A DNA stretch of 64,000 bases, from contig CM065296.1 in the NCBI GenBank assembly GCA_032871835.1, positions 56,821,288 to 56,885,287 of the forward strand. The letters are read 5' to 3'. Below are positions 22,610-35,375 of the stretch, in pieces (the first letter of the stretch is position 1; the number at the start of each line of letters is the position of its first letter). The notes beneath the pieces were generated by a model, which saw only the letters and a program-made list of their open reading frames with translations, was not told the origin of the DNA and did no database searches. A program made the position numbers and the translations under genes. The DNA comes from Dipteronia dyeriana. Taxonomy: Eukaryota; Streptophyta; Magnoliopsida; Sapindales; Sapindaceae.

Positions 22610-24869
22610 TGTTGGGATTATGCTCGATAGCAAGAGTATAATAATGTATTTGACAATCTTTTCATATTAATAAAGATATTTGATGTTTAACAAATCTTAT
22701 AGCATTTATAGTTTAATTATTATAATTGTCAAAAGTAAGTAATCATAAGGTCAAAAGACGATAAGAAAAGAAGAATTGTTTATACATCTAAATATGTATG
22801 AGGTAGACACAATTCTTTAGTTAGTCTTGAATAATATTCACAACTTAAGATAAAGGTTAGGCGCCTTTATCTTGTCAAAGTTGTAGATTCTTTTGCTAGC
22901 ATTTGAGTGGGATCGAATCTGTGATGATGAGTCTAAAATCAACAAAGTGTGGTGTCTTTGGCCAAAAGAATCTAGTGCACTGGGTGCATTGAATTGGATC
23001 ATAATGAAATACTTTATCTAGACCGTGAATGGATAAAAGTTTTCACTTGAAGACAATCGGAGAGTCTATCTCAGTCCTAAGATAAATGATGGATTTAAGG
23101 TTATAAGTGTTATCATTTGAGCTATCAATGAGTACGATTATGTAGCATAGTCTATCCTCGATAGTTTGGTGGTATTCATTTGTTAATCGATAGATGACTT
23201 CATTTATAGTTATGGACATCGTGCTCCATTAATGAAATGAGAGTAGAATATCATCATATGGATGTTTTGAGGTATTGGATATTAAATCTTAACGTTAAGT
23301 TTTCAATAGTGTTTATTGAAACATGGCTTCTGGACAAGTCAAAATATCCAAGTTCAAAATGTGGTCATATGAGTAAATATGGTAACTTGGAGCAATTACT
23401 GGTACACTTCACGAGGATACACTTTCTCCATTAAGATTGTCTAGAGTATGAATGAGGCATATTAACTTATTCTATATTTATTTAAGAGTTCAATTTTAGT
23501 TTTTTAGTGGAACGAACTAAAATTAATGGATCAGACCTAAGTGAATCATTTGTTGATAGTGATTGGGTTATTGGAGATTAAATTTAGATAGCCCGCCAAG
23601 ATCCTCAATCCACACAAACTTGCATGGATCACTTGATATATTCTACCGGACCAATTTAGGGGTCCATCTAGAATTGTATTGAGGCATGTTGACTTGTTTC
23701 TTTTTGTAAGAATGGGTCTAGTTCACCTATGGACTTTTTAATAAGGTCCAATGGATTTAATAAAACAAAAAAAAATATTTAATGGCCCATATATAGTGTT
23801 GGGCGGCAGAGCTATATAGTTTAGCTTAATTATATTATTATTTTTTATTATTTCATAAAATAGAAATTAATTAATTTGGTAATTAATTAATTATTTAATT
23901 AAAAGTCAAAAAAAATTCTTGTAGGGGATGGTGTCCAAATATTATACTATTGTTGGTAGTATAATTAATATTAAAGATTATATTTGATAAATAGATAAAT
24001 AAAAAGAATTATTTATCTAGTCAAATTAGGAAATCTTTAATATGGTTACAAATACGATATTGAGTTGGATTATGAGTCTTGGTGTAGGAAAGAATTCTCT
24101 TTGGAAAAGGATTCTGGGTCACCAAGTAAATCCACCTAAGGATAGGATTCTTACCCACTAAGTAAATCCTTCTTAAGAAAGGATTTGTGATCCTATATAC
24201 ATACATACATATATATATATTTCTTGAATTTTGACCAGCCATATAATCCTAAGAGAGAAATTTCGGCCAACCCTAGGAATTTTAAAGAGAAGATTTCGGC
24301 CAACCTAAGAATACTACTTGGAGAGAATTCGGCCACCATAAGAATTTTGGTAGAAAAAATTATTTTTTCTCTAGACAAAATTCGATCAACTCTAACAAAT
24401 AGTGTGAGATTCGACAAAGAAGAAAAGGAAGAAAGAACGTTTAGTTTTCAATAGTACACTAGTAGCCTTTACGTTAAAAGGTTTTGTATACAACATCGAA
24501 TCAAAGTTCACACGAGTTTCAATCAAATTGATTGATAATTCGCTAGTGACCTAACATTTTTTGTTTTTTTTCTTAGAGGACTATTGTGACTAATAAAGAA
24601 ATAGATTTTATTTGTTTCCATCCTCAGGTATACAATCTAAAAGAAAGGGAGCCCATACGCCTAGGTGATTCACGTTTGTGATTGGATTGAAAGATCTTAC
24701 GAATTCAATTCGACGCTTGTTCAATCGTCATGAGAAAAATGTACGACACTTTTTATATACATCAATTAATCTAGGTTTAAGGTTTTTGTTATTAAAAAGG
24801 GGACAAAATTTGTTTATACCAAACCCTATTTTTTGATTTTCACGCTTCCGTTGCGCGATTTTCCCTACA
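22610..24869 (+). repeat. 5' LTR of element A (family A, copy 6)
   Basis: 2260 bp, TGTTGGGATTATGC to CCCTACA. Contains the conserved hairpin (23941-23965), a short (TA)n tract near 24207-24221, then three TTCGGCCA units at exactly 33-bp spacing (24261, 24294, 24327). Confidence 0.95.
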
Positions 24870-24871
24870 AC

Positions 24872-24883
24872 TGGTATCAGACC
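24872..24883 (+). other. Primer-binding site of element A
   Basis: TGGTATCAGACC, one mismatch from the initiator-Met-type TGGTATCAGAGC, two bases after the LTR end. Confidence 0.9.
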
Positions 24884-26271
24884 CTGGTTGTACCCTTGAT
24901 TAATTGATGTATGTGTTCGTGAATCTTTTTCTTTTTATTGTATATATGCATGTTTTAGAAAGAGATGACACTCTAGGTATTCGCATATATATTTACATTG
25001 GAATGTATGGATATATATATATATATATGTTTTATATGTGGATTGTTATTGCTCAATTTTGGTCCTAGAAATTCAATGTATTTTGTTTTGGGATTGTAAC
25101 AAGAAGGGTGGACTATCATCGCCATAATTTCCATCTTGGTAGTTGCTAAATTTTTATTTATTTTGTTATTGTAAGAAAAATACTGCACTATATTGTAATT
25201 AAAAAAAAAACTGCAGTATTTTTTATTTAAAAATCTTCTGTAATACAATCAAGTATTGAAGACTCGAAGGTTTAAAAAATTGGAAGCAGCCGGAACAAGT
25301 TTGGGACTGTGCGAGCCATAGCAACGAACCTGCATGCGAAGAGGATGCGGCCACAATTGTTGTGGCATGGGCTGCGCACGGCAGCCCTATGGAAGCCATG
25401 GCCTGTGCATGGAAGCCCTTTATGGGGTTGTGGCATGCGCACGCCCCATGGGAAGTGGCCAAGGGTGCGCACACCCATGGGAGACAGCCGAGGGAGTCCA
25501 AACGATGAAGGTCGCTTGAAGACTTGTTCGCCAAGAAAGGGGTTTTTTGTATTCGAAGATATGTAATTTACTTGTTTTTCTAGGATGGACCAAAATTGTA
25601 GCTATTTATATTTTTGTAAATATTGCAATGCTTTTCGTTGTTTGTTAACATGTCATATAGAATAGGAGTGCCACTCATATATCTATTTTTGTATGAACAT
25701 GCATTGAATGATTTAGGTATCTAATTAGCATCTGGATAACTTGGTAAATCATTCTAGAGATTTCGATCATACGCCTTAAACAATTGAGTGGAAGAAGGTT
25801 TTTTGGAACACCTACAGCCTCCAAGTTTAGTTGAGCTTTATATTTTGTGTAATAACCTCCCAAGAAGTATTCATGAATGGAATTTATCAAGATACTTCCT
25901 TACAAGGATAGACTAAACAATAAACCCAAACGATATCTACTCCCAAATGAGGGATATTCATGAGGGATTATGTTGAAGGTCGATAACTTGGTAACACACT
26001 CAATGTAATTTTATTAATATCCTCCCAAGAGTTCTTGTTAAAAAAATTGCAAGGCTAAAATTGAAAACATTGTTTGTTATGTGAACAATTAGGTTGGACC
26101 TAGTCCAACTATTAAATGATATGAACTCCCAAAGGAGGCGTGACATTTATGGGTGTTGGATCGCCATTGAATTTTACGATTGAATTATTTAATTTATAAT
26201 TCAAGATAAATATTCGAAAATGCTTTATCATGATTATTTACTTATATAATTTTTGTTATTGTTCAGAAATC
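24884..26271 (+). other. Leader of element A with a GC-rich island
   Basis: Parallel to the D leader: a (TA)n tract near 25012-25028, then a GC-rich island at about 25270-25510 with hairpin GGGCTGC-GCACG-GCAGCCC at 25369-25387, then an AT-rich stretch up to gag. The short ORFs on both strands of the island are not supported as genes. Confidence 0.8.
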
Positions 26272-27464
26272 ATGACCCCATCCCTAATCAACAACATAAA
26301 AGACAATACTTTAACTGGTGATAGTTATGTCACATGGAAAAGGAAAATTGGGCTTTTATTGCAATCTGAAAAGCATAAGTTCATACTGTCCACTACTAAA
26401 CCACCTGCTTCTACTAATGAATCTACTCTGGAGCAAAGAGATGAGTATCAACAGTGGGAGTTTTCAGATGAGATGGTTAAAAGTTACATTATGGCCATCA
26501 TCTCAGACGTGTTGCAACAACAACATGAAGGAATGGAGTCTGCTGTTGATATAATGATGTCTCTTAAGGAGATGTTTGCTATGAGGTCTGGGACGACTAA
26601 GAGAGAGGCAGTGACAGCTTTTATGAATCTTAGGATAAAATATAGACAAGCTATGAAAGATCACATGATGAAAGTCATAGCACATCTCAACATTGTTGAA
26701 CTAAATGGTGCTGAGATAGATGGTGAGACCAAAATTGACATGATTGTCAACTCACTGTCGGATTCCTTTGATCAATTCATGTTGGACTACAACTTGAATA
26801 ATAATGAATACACCTTGCAAGGCCTGATGCAAGATGTTCAAAGCGCCGAGAAAATCCTTATGAAAGGCAAGGGTCAAGAGATTCATACCGGAGGTAAATA
26901 TGCTACTTTTAAGACCCGCAAGAAGGTCAAGAAAAAATTTAAGAAAAAGAAACTAGGACCTACTAAGAAGGAGACAAAGAAAGTAACCAAGATAAAAAAG
27001 AAATGTTTCCTTTATGGTGAAAAGGGACATTGGAAAAGAAATTGCCTAAAGTCTCTGGAAAAGAGGGAAGAAGGTAATATTAATTATCTTGAAACATGTT
27101 TTTTAGCGGATTCTATGGATTCTTGGATCATAGACTCCGGAGCCACTAATCATGCTTTTTTTTCTTACAGGGGTTCAAGGAAAGAAGAATGCTTAATGAG
27201 AACAAATTCAACTTGCGTTTAGGCAATGAAGCGTTGGTGTCTGCTAATTCAGTAGGAGATATTAGAATTATTTTAGATTCTTATAGGCATTTAGATTTAA
27301 TAGACATTTATTATGTACCTCAATTCAAGAGGAATTTAATTTCATTTTCTTGTTTAAATAAATTTGGTTGTTCGGTTACTTTTAATAAAGCTTTTATTGT
27401 TAGTAAGAATGACAAAATTATTTACAAAGGATACATTAGAAAACAGTTTATTCTCTCTGTATAG
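26272..27464 (+). pseudogene. gag: Family-A gag, knuckle, protease and pre-integrase start (element A)
   Basis: From ATG at 26272 (MTPSLIN) an open frame runs to 27222, about 316 residues: N-terminal Copia gag (TGDSYVTWKRK, about 18-28), UBN2-like core, a lysine-rich tail, then a knuckle reading CFLYGEKGHWKRNC in which the second Cys is Tyr, so zinc binding is doubtful. The protease motif IIDSGATNH with DSG follows at about 27126-27155. A frameshift leads into 27189-27464 (VPQFKRNLISFSCLNKFG), the protease C-terminal and pre-integrase lead-in. Compared with D, this gag has no internal stop. The downstream integrase is deleted. Confidence 0.92.
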
Positions 27465-29247
27465 AAGTATCTCTCACTTGTGCCTAAAAGTAGAATTGTC
27501 CTAAATGAGCTTTTAGAAGATACAATTCCATAAGAGGTTTCGCAACCAAGCCCAATTGCAAGTTCCGTACCAACATAAGATCAACAATCTACCATATCTC
27601 ATCGTACTGGGAGGGTTGTTAGACAACCCGAGAGATACATCGGTCTGGTTGAATCTTCCGGACGACGATGATCCCTATACGTGCAAGGAAACAATAGAAG
27701 ATGTTGATTGTCACTATTGACAAAAGGCAATGCAATCCGAAATTGAATCTATGTTAAAAAACAAAGTCAAGTCTCTTGTAGACTTACCTAAAGGGATAAA
27801 ACCCATTGGGTGCAAGTGGGTATACATGAGGAAAAGAGGAGTGGATGGAAAGGTGGAACCTTTTAAAGCAAGTTTGGTAGCTAAAAGTTATACACAGAAG
27901 GAAGGTATCGATTATGAAGAAACCTTCTTCCATGTGGCCATGCTTAAATCCGTTAGGATACTCATATCAATTGCGGCATCTCTAGATCTAGAGATTTGGC
28001 AAACGGACGTCAAGACAGCTTTCCTTATTAGAAGTCTTAACGAAAGCATCTATATGATGCAACAAGAAGGATTCATTGAGAAAGGCAAAAAGGAAAGGGT
28101 ATGCAAGTTGTAAAGATCCTTATATGGATTGAAGCAATTATCCAGATCCTAGAACATAAGGTTCGATCAAGTCGTGAAAAGTTTTGGATTTATTCAAAAC
28201 CTTGATGAACTATGTGTATACAAAAGGATTAAATGTGACAAGTTGATTTTCCTGGTTCTTTACAATGATGATATACTACTCATCGGAAACAATATGGGTG
28301 TGTTGACATCAGTGAAAGAATAGTTAGCAAAACAATTTGATATGAAGGACTTAGGAGAAACAAGTTATAGTCTTGGTATCCAAGTCATAAGAGAAAGAAA
28401 GAATAGAACGATTGCATTATCCCAAGCTTCATACATAGATAAATTCTTATCTAGGTTCTCCATGCAAGATTCTAAGAAAGGTATGTTACCTTTTAGACAT
28501 GGAATCAAACTTTCTAAGGAACAAGTTCCTAAGAATAAGCATGAAGAGCAATTCATAAGTAGGGTTCCATATGCATCGGCAGTTGGAAGTCTCATGTATG
28601 CAATGCTCTATACTAGACCAGATATTTGTTTTGTTATAGGTGTAATTAGCAGGTTTCAATCAAAGTCTGGTCCTGATCATTGGACGACAGTCAAGCTTAT
28701 TTTCAAGTATCTTAGGAGAACGGGAGATTATATGCTTGTATACTCTAGAGGGGATTTAATTCCCGTTGGGTATACAGATTCTTCTTTTCAGTTAGATTCT
28801 AACTGTAGAAGATCAACATAAGGATCTGTGTTTACTATTGGAGGAGGGGCAGTCATATGGAGGAGTATCAATCAATCTTGTATTGCTGATTCCACCATGG
28901 AAGCTGAGCATGTTACCGCATGCGAGGCAGCTAAAGAGGCTTTCTGTCTCCGCCAAATCTTGATTGACTTGGAAGTGGTTCCTGATGCGAATAAGCAGAT
29001 CACTATCTATTGTGATAATATGGGAGTAGTGACTAATTCGAGAGAACTAAGAAGTCATAAGAGAGGAAAACACATTGAAAGAAAGTATCACCTTTTGAGG
29101 GACACTGTACATAGGGGTGACGTGACTATTACCAAGATTACGTCAGTAAATAATCTAGTTGATCCCTTTACAAAGGTTCTTCAACAAAAGAATTTTGTTA
29201 GGCATCTAAAGAACATGGGGATGAGAGATATTACACATTTGCTATAG
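27465..29247 (+). pseudogene. pol: Family-A reverse transcriptase and RNase H (element A)
   Basis: After the missing integrase core, a short linker (RTGRVVRQPERYIGL) leads into RT at 27730-28113, with GCKWVYMRKRGVDG and motif A WQTDVKTAF. A stop at 28111 follows. The catalytic motif reads LYNDDILLIGNN (about 28260-28290): both Asp are kept but the residue before them is Asn, not Val. The frame 28342-28821 carries KDLGETSYSLGIQ and VPYASAVGSLMYAM. RNase H (28828-29247) has ADSTMEAEHV, YCDNMGVV, SHKRGKHIERKYH and DPFTKVL and ends at a natural TAG before the polypurine tract. Stops at 28111, 28321 and 28819 inactivate it. Confidence 0.92.
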
Positions 29248-29249
29248 AG

Positions 29250-29261
29250 CAAGTGGGAGAT
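29250..29261 (+). other. Polypurine tract of element A
   Basis: CAAGTGGGAGAT immediately before the 3' LTR; the usual plant Copia form. Confidence 0.88.
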
Positions 29262-30878
29262 TGTTGGGATTATGCTCGATAGCAATAGTATAATAATGTA
29301 TTTGATAATCTTTTCATATTAATAAAGTGATTTCTAGTTTGAAAAATCCTATAGCATTTATAGTTTAATTATTATAATTATCAAAAGTAAATAATCGTAT
29401 GGTCAAAAGACAACAAGAAAAGAAGAATTGTTCATACATCTAGATATGTATGTGGCAGACACAATTCTTTAGTTAATCTTGAATAATATTCACAACTTGA
29501 GATAGAGGTTGGGCGCCTTTGTCATGTAAAAGTTGTAGATTCTTTTGTTAGCATTTGAGTGGGATCAAATGTGTTATGATGAGTCTAAAATCATTAAAGT
29601 GTGGTGTCTTTGGGCAAAACAATCTAGTGCACTGAGTGTATTGAATTGGATAAAAAAGAAATACATTATCTAGAATTGTCAATAGATAAAAGTTTTCACT
29701 TGAAGACAATCGGAGAGTCTATCTCAGTCCTGAGATAAATGATGCTTATGGTTGTAAGTGTTATCATTTGAGCCATCAAAGAGTACGATTATATAGCATA
29801 GTCTATCCTCGATAGTTTGGTGGTATTCATTTGTTAAACGATAGAGGACTTCATTTATAGATATGGACATCGTGGCTCTATTTATGAAATGAGAGTAGAA
29901 TTTCATCATATGGATGTTTTACGGTATTGGATATTAAATCTTAACGTTAAGTTTTCAATAGTGTCTATTGAAACATGGCTTTTGGACAAGTCAAAATATC
30001 CAAGTTCAAAATGTGGTCATATGAGTAAATATGGTAACTTGGAGAACTATAGGCCGTCTATGAGCTCTTGGCGATTACTGATATTCTTCTCTAGGATACA
30101 CTTTCTCCTTTACGATTGTCTAGGGTATGAATGAGGAATATTAACTTATTCTACACTTTTTTAAGAGTTCAATTTTAGTTCTTTAGTGGAATGAACTAAA
30201 ATTAATAGATCGGACATAAGTGAATCATTTGTTGATTGTGATTGGTTTATGTCTTTTGGAGCTTAAATTTAGATAGCCCGCCAAGATCCCTAATCCACAC
30301 GAACTTGCATGGATCACTTGATATATTCTACCGGACCAATTTAGGGGTTCATCTAGAATTGTATTGAGGCATGTGAACTTGTTTCTTTTAGTAAGAATGG
30401 GTCTAGTTTACCTGTGGTTTTTTTATTAAGGTCCAATGAATTTAATAAAATAGAAAAAAATAATATAATGGCCCATATATGGTGTTGGGCGACAAAGCTA
30501 TATGGTTTAGCTTAATTATATTATTTTTATTTTATTATCTAATTAAATGGAAATAATTAATTTGGTAATTAATTAATTATTTAATTAAAAGTCAAAATCT
30601 TTTTCTAGTAGGAGAAGGTCTTAAAATATTATACTATTGTTAGTAGTATAATTAATATTAATGATTATAATTTATAAGTAGATAAATAAAGAGAATTATT
30701 TATCTAGTCAAATTAGGAAATCTTTAATATGGTTACAAATACACTATTGAGTTGGATTAGGAGTCTTGGTGTAGGAAAGAATTCTTTTTGGAAAAGGATT
30801 CTTGGTCACCAAGTAAATCCACCTAAGGATAAGATTCATACCCACCAAGTAAATCCTTCTTAGGAAACGATTTGTGAT

Positions 30879-30933
<55 letters not shown>

Positions 30934-31579
30934 CTCTTGAATTTCGGCCAACCATATAATTCTAAGAGAGAAATTCGGCCAGCCCTAGGAATTTTAAAGA
31001 GAAGATTTTGGCCAACCTAGGAATACTACTTGGAGAGAATGCGGCCACCAAAGGAATTTTGGGAGAAAAAATTGTTTTTTGTCCAGTTAAAATTCGATCA
31101 ACTCAAAGAAATAGTGTGAGATTCGGCAAAGTAGAAAAGGAAGAAAGAACATTTAGTTTTCGTCAGTACTCTAGTAGCCTTTACATTAAATGGTTTTGTG
31201 TACAACATCAAATCAAGGTTCATACGAGTTTCAATCATAATAATTGATAATTCACAAGTGGTCTTACGTTTTTTGTTTTTCTTCTGTGTGTTTTTATGAC
31301 TAACAAAGAAATAGATTTTGTTTGTTTCCATCCTCAGATATACAATCCAAAAGAAAGGGGGGCCACACTCCTAGGTGATTCACGTTTGTGATTGGATTGG
31401 AAGATCTTATGGATTCAATTCGGTGTTAGTTCAATCGCCTCGAGAAAAAGGTACGACACTTTTTATATACATCAATTAATCTAGATTTAAGGTTCTTGCT
31501 ATTAAAAAGGGAAATTTTTATATTTATACCAAACCCTAATTTTTGATTTTCACGCTTTCGTTGAACGATTTTCCTTATA
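29262..31579 (+). repeat. 3' LTR of element A (family A, copy 7)
   Basis: 2318 bp, TGTTGGGATTATGC to CCTTATA (terminal CA mutated to TA). Hairpin at 30628-30652, a long (TA)n tract at about 30882-30930, then TTCGGCCA-like units at 30942, 30973, 31006 and 31039. Confidence 0.95.
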
Positions 31580-31755
31580 GGTATGCCTCACGAACAGTTC
31601 GTGTAGCATTGACAGCAGGTACTGGAGGACATTCCTCTGTAAGCACAAACTTGAGGTCTTTGGTGACCAATATTGCATTAATGTTAAGTTTCCACTTGGT
31701 GTAGTTATTACCAGTTAATTTATCGTTTGCGAGAATTTGAAGCAATGCAGAAGAC
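31580..31755 (-). pseudogene. gag: Copia gag N-terminus (element B), cut off by element A
   Basis: Minus-strand ATG at 31753-31755 starts MSSALLQIL, with NNYTKWKLN and VLTEECPP following, about 57 residues to the junction. After removing A and one copy of GGTAT the reading continues at 22604, with a shift of frame that predates or accompanies decay. Nearly the same as the gag start of E. Confidence 0.9.
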
Positions 31756-33295
31756 ATAATTGCTGAAATACAATAAAACATTCATTTAGTTATTTATTTA
31801 TAACAAGTGCGAGTGCTTTGGCATTAATTTAAACATCATGCGTGAACATGTTTAACAAACTAGAACTACCCTAAAAACCATTTACTAAGCCACGACAATC
31901 CAACATACCACAAAGAAGTGTCGCCTTATGTCCTGTCAAGTCTTTGCATATTGGACCGAGACATTCTTAATCAAATGATATTCTAGAATAACTCTTATTC
32001 CATATCATTGAACCATCGTTTATTTAGTCAGGTTTTTAATTAACAAAATGTAATCAAAACCTTCGTGAGTGTAACCAACCATTTCAGATCTCACGAGCTC
32101 AACTCAAGATTACCGCCTTAAGGTCGGTCAATCCCGAAATACCCTCATAAATCCTATCCATTAGGAAGTCAACCTTGATATTAATCTTTATGGAAACCCT
32201 CCTTAGGGAGGACAAAAGCAAAGCCGTAATGAGGCCCCATTCGGATCTCACGATGTTGAACTAATGATGGAGACTGCAGGATATTTATGATATATATCCC
32301 TCTACCGCTCACTATTTTAAAATAGGGTTTTGTATTATCCGTTAATGCACCTAGACTTTACCGGATCAAACAACTAACTATAATCAAGTTATCTAGCACA
32401 TTAACTGATCCGTTATTAGAAGCAAGTTCTAGTTAACTAATAAATTATTTACGATTTTTAACTATTAAAAATCTTACCTATTAGTGAATAATCTAAACCT
32501 TTGTAAACTATTTACTACGGTCAAATTATTATGTTAGTGTTTACCAAATTTTAACTATTAAAGCTCTAACACTTTATTCAGTTCATTTATTATTAGGTAA
32601 TTAATCATATTAATCTTAATTATAATAAATGATCCTTTTAATCTAACTTATTAAACTCTTTAATAACTAGATTAATATAAATGAGAATTACAAAGTTTTC
32701 TAACCATTAAAAAACTAATCTTATTATTTATAGTCATTTATGTATATTGCCCATTTTAATAACATTAAAAACTACATAAAATAGCAGTCTATGATACATG
32801 TATGACATCAAATATATTTGTGTAGACACATCTAATCTAAATGACATAGTATGCATAACAATGTTTTTAACATCACATAATATAAAGCGTACATGAATTG
32901 ACAGTGTACTGTGGATTATTTAACCTAAAAAAATTGGAATAAAAAATTATAAATATATCCCCCAGGCATTCCTCGGTCTTCTTGTAATTTTTGAGTCTTC
33001 CAGTCTCATCAGGTCACTCTGATTCATATCATGAATCCTTCTTCGTGATGTTTCCAAGTCTTCAATATATGTTACAATTTTATCTTTTTATTTACAATAC
33101 AATAACAGTAAAAAAAAAAATACACAGTTCATGAACCCTAAATCCATAGTACCATATAATTAACGATCAATCATGTTTTTGTAAATTAACAAATTTAATA
33201 TACATATAAAAATAACATACAATCAATGTAAACAGTGCCTACACAATCATACATACAGGAGCATCGAAAACAATTTCCTGTTCCGATTTTTTTTT
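31756..33295 (-). other. Leader of Copia B
   Basis: About 1.5 kb of untranslated, AT-rich sequence between gag and PBS on -. It matches the E leader in reverse complement. No gene or structured element stands out beyond A-rich runs near 33108-33120. Confidence 0.75.
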
Positions 33296-33307
33296 GCTCT
33301 GATACCA
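33296..33307 (-). other. Primer-binding site of Copia B
   Basis: GCTCTGATACCA on +, the exact reverse complement of TGGTATCAGAGC, two bases from the 5' LTR border at 33310. It fixes the minus orientation of B. Confidence 0.93.
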
Positions 33308-33309
33308 AT

Positions 33310-35375
33310 TGTTGGAACCCCGCTCACTGGTCACGCAGCGGAAGTAGGTTTTCAAATTTGTATACAAATCATAATTGATCTGGAACTAGTGAACTTGAGA
33401 TCGTAATTATTTTCAGAATTCATACATATCAACTTTTACAATAATAAATAAATACGTATATATAGGAAATTTAAATCAATGTAATGAAGAAGAAAATCTT
33501 ACCATCGTTTGTAGGCTCCTTCACTTCTTGTAAGGTCTGAACCACTCGATCTTCCTCTCTATATCCCGAGATTGGTTACTGCGTGTGGGCACGTCCTGGT
33601 CTCATGAACTTGAATGAAGGATGTAGAGAAAAGCCTTGAAGAAACTCTTTCTTCTCTTTTTGGTGTATTGATCGCACGCACACATAAATTGCATCTCATG
33701 CAAATCTTATTAACTGCTGTGAGTAAATGATCTCACGCACTACGTTGCTTCACATGCAAATTGATAGAACTGAATCTCTCTTTTTGGTTTAGTTCAATGC
33801 ACACATGTCTTAGCAATTATTGTTGTGTGTTTGATACGTTTTCTATTGATTCACGCACACACAAGTTCACTTTTGTAAATCAAGATCATGTTTCGTGAAT
33901 CACGTAATTTGCATCATATGTAAATTCTTCTTTTTCTTATTGTTTAACGTGCACACACCAATTTACATCCAATGCAATCTCTTGTGTTATTAATTGATAT
34001 ATATATATATTTTTTTTAATTATCCATTTCAATATATCTAATATATTAAAAGTGATAATAAGTGTTTTAAATTTTAACTTAAAGTCAAATACTTAGATAA
34101 ATGATTTAGTAAAAATCATGTAATCCTATTATTTTATCTTAACCTAAATCTAAATATCAGCTAACACCCTCAAATTAATAGTTAATTAATAATTCGTAAT
34201 TATCAATATAATTAAATAATCTAGTTATTTAATTAATTTAACTATTAACATTCATAAATTAAATAATCTCATTATTCAATTAATTTCTGAATGAATATGT
34301 GTCACTTTCGTAACACAATTCGTTGGACAATCCAATTAATTAACTGTGACCCTTGTTACTTAAATCGATCAGGCTAGCAAGGGGACCTAATGGACCGACA
34401 GTATTTTGAGCTTCAATAATCCTCAGGATCATTAATTAAACTCTTTAATTAATACTCATTGATTATTAACTCCAGTGTTATTTTACTAAAAACCCGAAGC
34501 TACACTCTCTCAACTGTAGACGCTTTTACACAGACTGATACAACTCGGTGTCCATCGATATAGCTATTACATATGGTGTGATTCTCTATAGTAGTTCATA
34601 ATTAGAGCTGGGTCATAATATCCATTTTACCCCTCTAATTACATATATCCATTAAGTACCATTGATTCTCTAATGGATAATAAATAATACTTCTTCACAG
34701 AATTAAAAGAGCGCTCATATTGTCCTTGCCCCGAATCAACCCTTAAGGGAACTACTATCTACTTCTCACAAGAAAAAGTGGATTCCACTATTGTGTACAT
34801 ACCTTCCCAACCACAAGCAAAACCGTGATCCCAACATACGGAGCATATTGATCAGGAACTGCATCCGACCTCACCCATTGTATATCAAAGACCACGATCT
34901 AACCTGAAGGAGTCGATAAGGCACTCAGGATTAAGATCACCCTCATATAGACATCATTAGTTGTTATATATGAATCTCATCAGTAAACGGATTTTAATGA
35001 GAGATTTAAATTGATCATGGCCCAATGTTATATGATCATATCGTACAAGGTGCTTCCATTCTCATATCTCTATACGAATGATCCAGGATAGGATCACCAT
35101 ACACTACGGAATGGACCGTAGCTGTAGATTAACCACCAATAAAGTACCCAACTTTATTTGCTATCTACGGACTCTTAAGATTGCATGTCTTTTGGTGTCT
35201 TCATCTATACATGACATTCATATGAACAGTTTGAGATTACATCCAGCAATCCTAGATGTTTATATGCACAAGTTATAAAATAAACAACACAACAATAATG
35301 AATTGAACTTTTCTTTTATTTATTTATTTCATAAATTCATTTACAAATTATATTTTTAGGACATCAACCTCAACA
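33310..35375 (-). repeat. 5' LTR of Copia B
   Basis: 2066 bp on +, TGTTGGAACCCCG to CCTCAACA. Clearly similar to 16860-18911 along its length with scattered differences. Contains a short (TA)n tract near 33998-34010. ORF 35078-35278 within it is not supported. Confidence 0.92.

Larger units (their letters stand above)
22610..31579 (+). mobile_element. Family-A Copia element A, complete LTR to LTR, lacking the integrase core
   Basis: 8970 bp with both LTRs, PBS, leader, gag, protease, RT, RNase H and polypurine tract. It is flanked by a perfect 5-bp target duplication GGTAT at 22605-22609 and 31580-31584, inserted in gag of Copia B. Between the end of the pre-integrase region (27464) and the start of RT (about 27730) only about 270 bp remain, so the integrase catalytic core is absent. 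About 17 mismatches are counted by eye over the first roughly 180 bases of the two LTRs, so this is an old insertion. Confidence 0.95.
16860..35375 (-). mobile_element. Copia element B on the minus strand, split by element A
   Basis: 3' LTR 16860-18911, polypurine tract, RNase H, RT, integrase, gag, leader, PBS and 5' LTR 33310-35375, all on -. Without inserted element A it is about 9.5 kb. Both LTRs are about 2.06 kb and begin TGTTGGAACCC on + at their outer or inner edge as expected. The flanks are GGGGC (16855-16859) and CTGGC (35376-35380), an imperfect 5-bp target duplication, so the insertion is old. It lies in the antisense ORF of gypsy C. Confidence 0.9.

Noticed and set aside
25223..25566. 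ORFs on both strands in the leader of element A
   Set aside because: Same reason as in D; the proteins do not stay in frame between the two elements apart from the repeated hairpin part.
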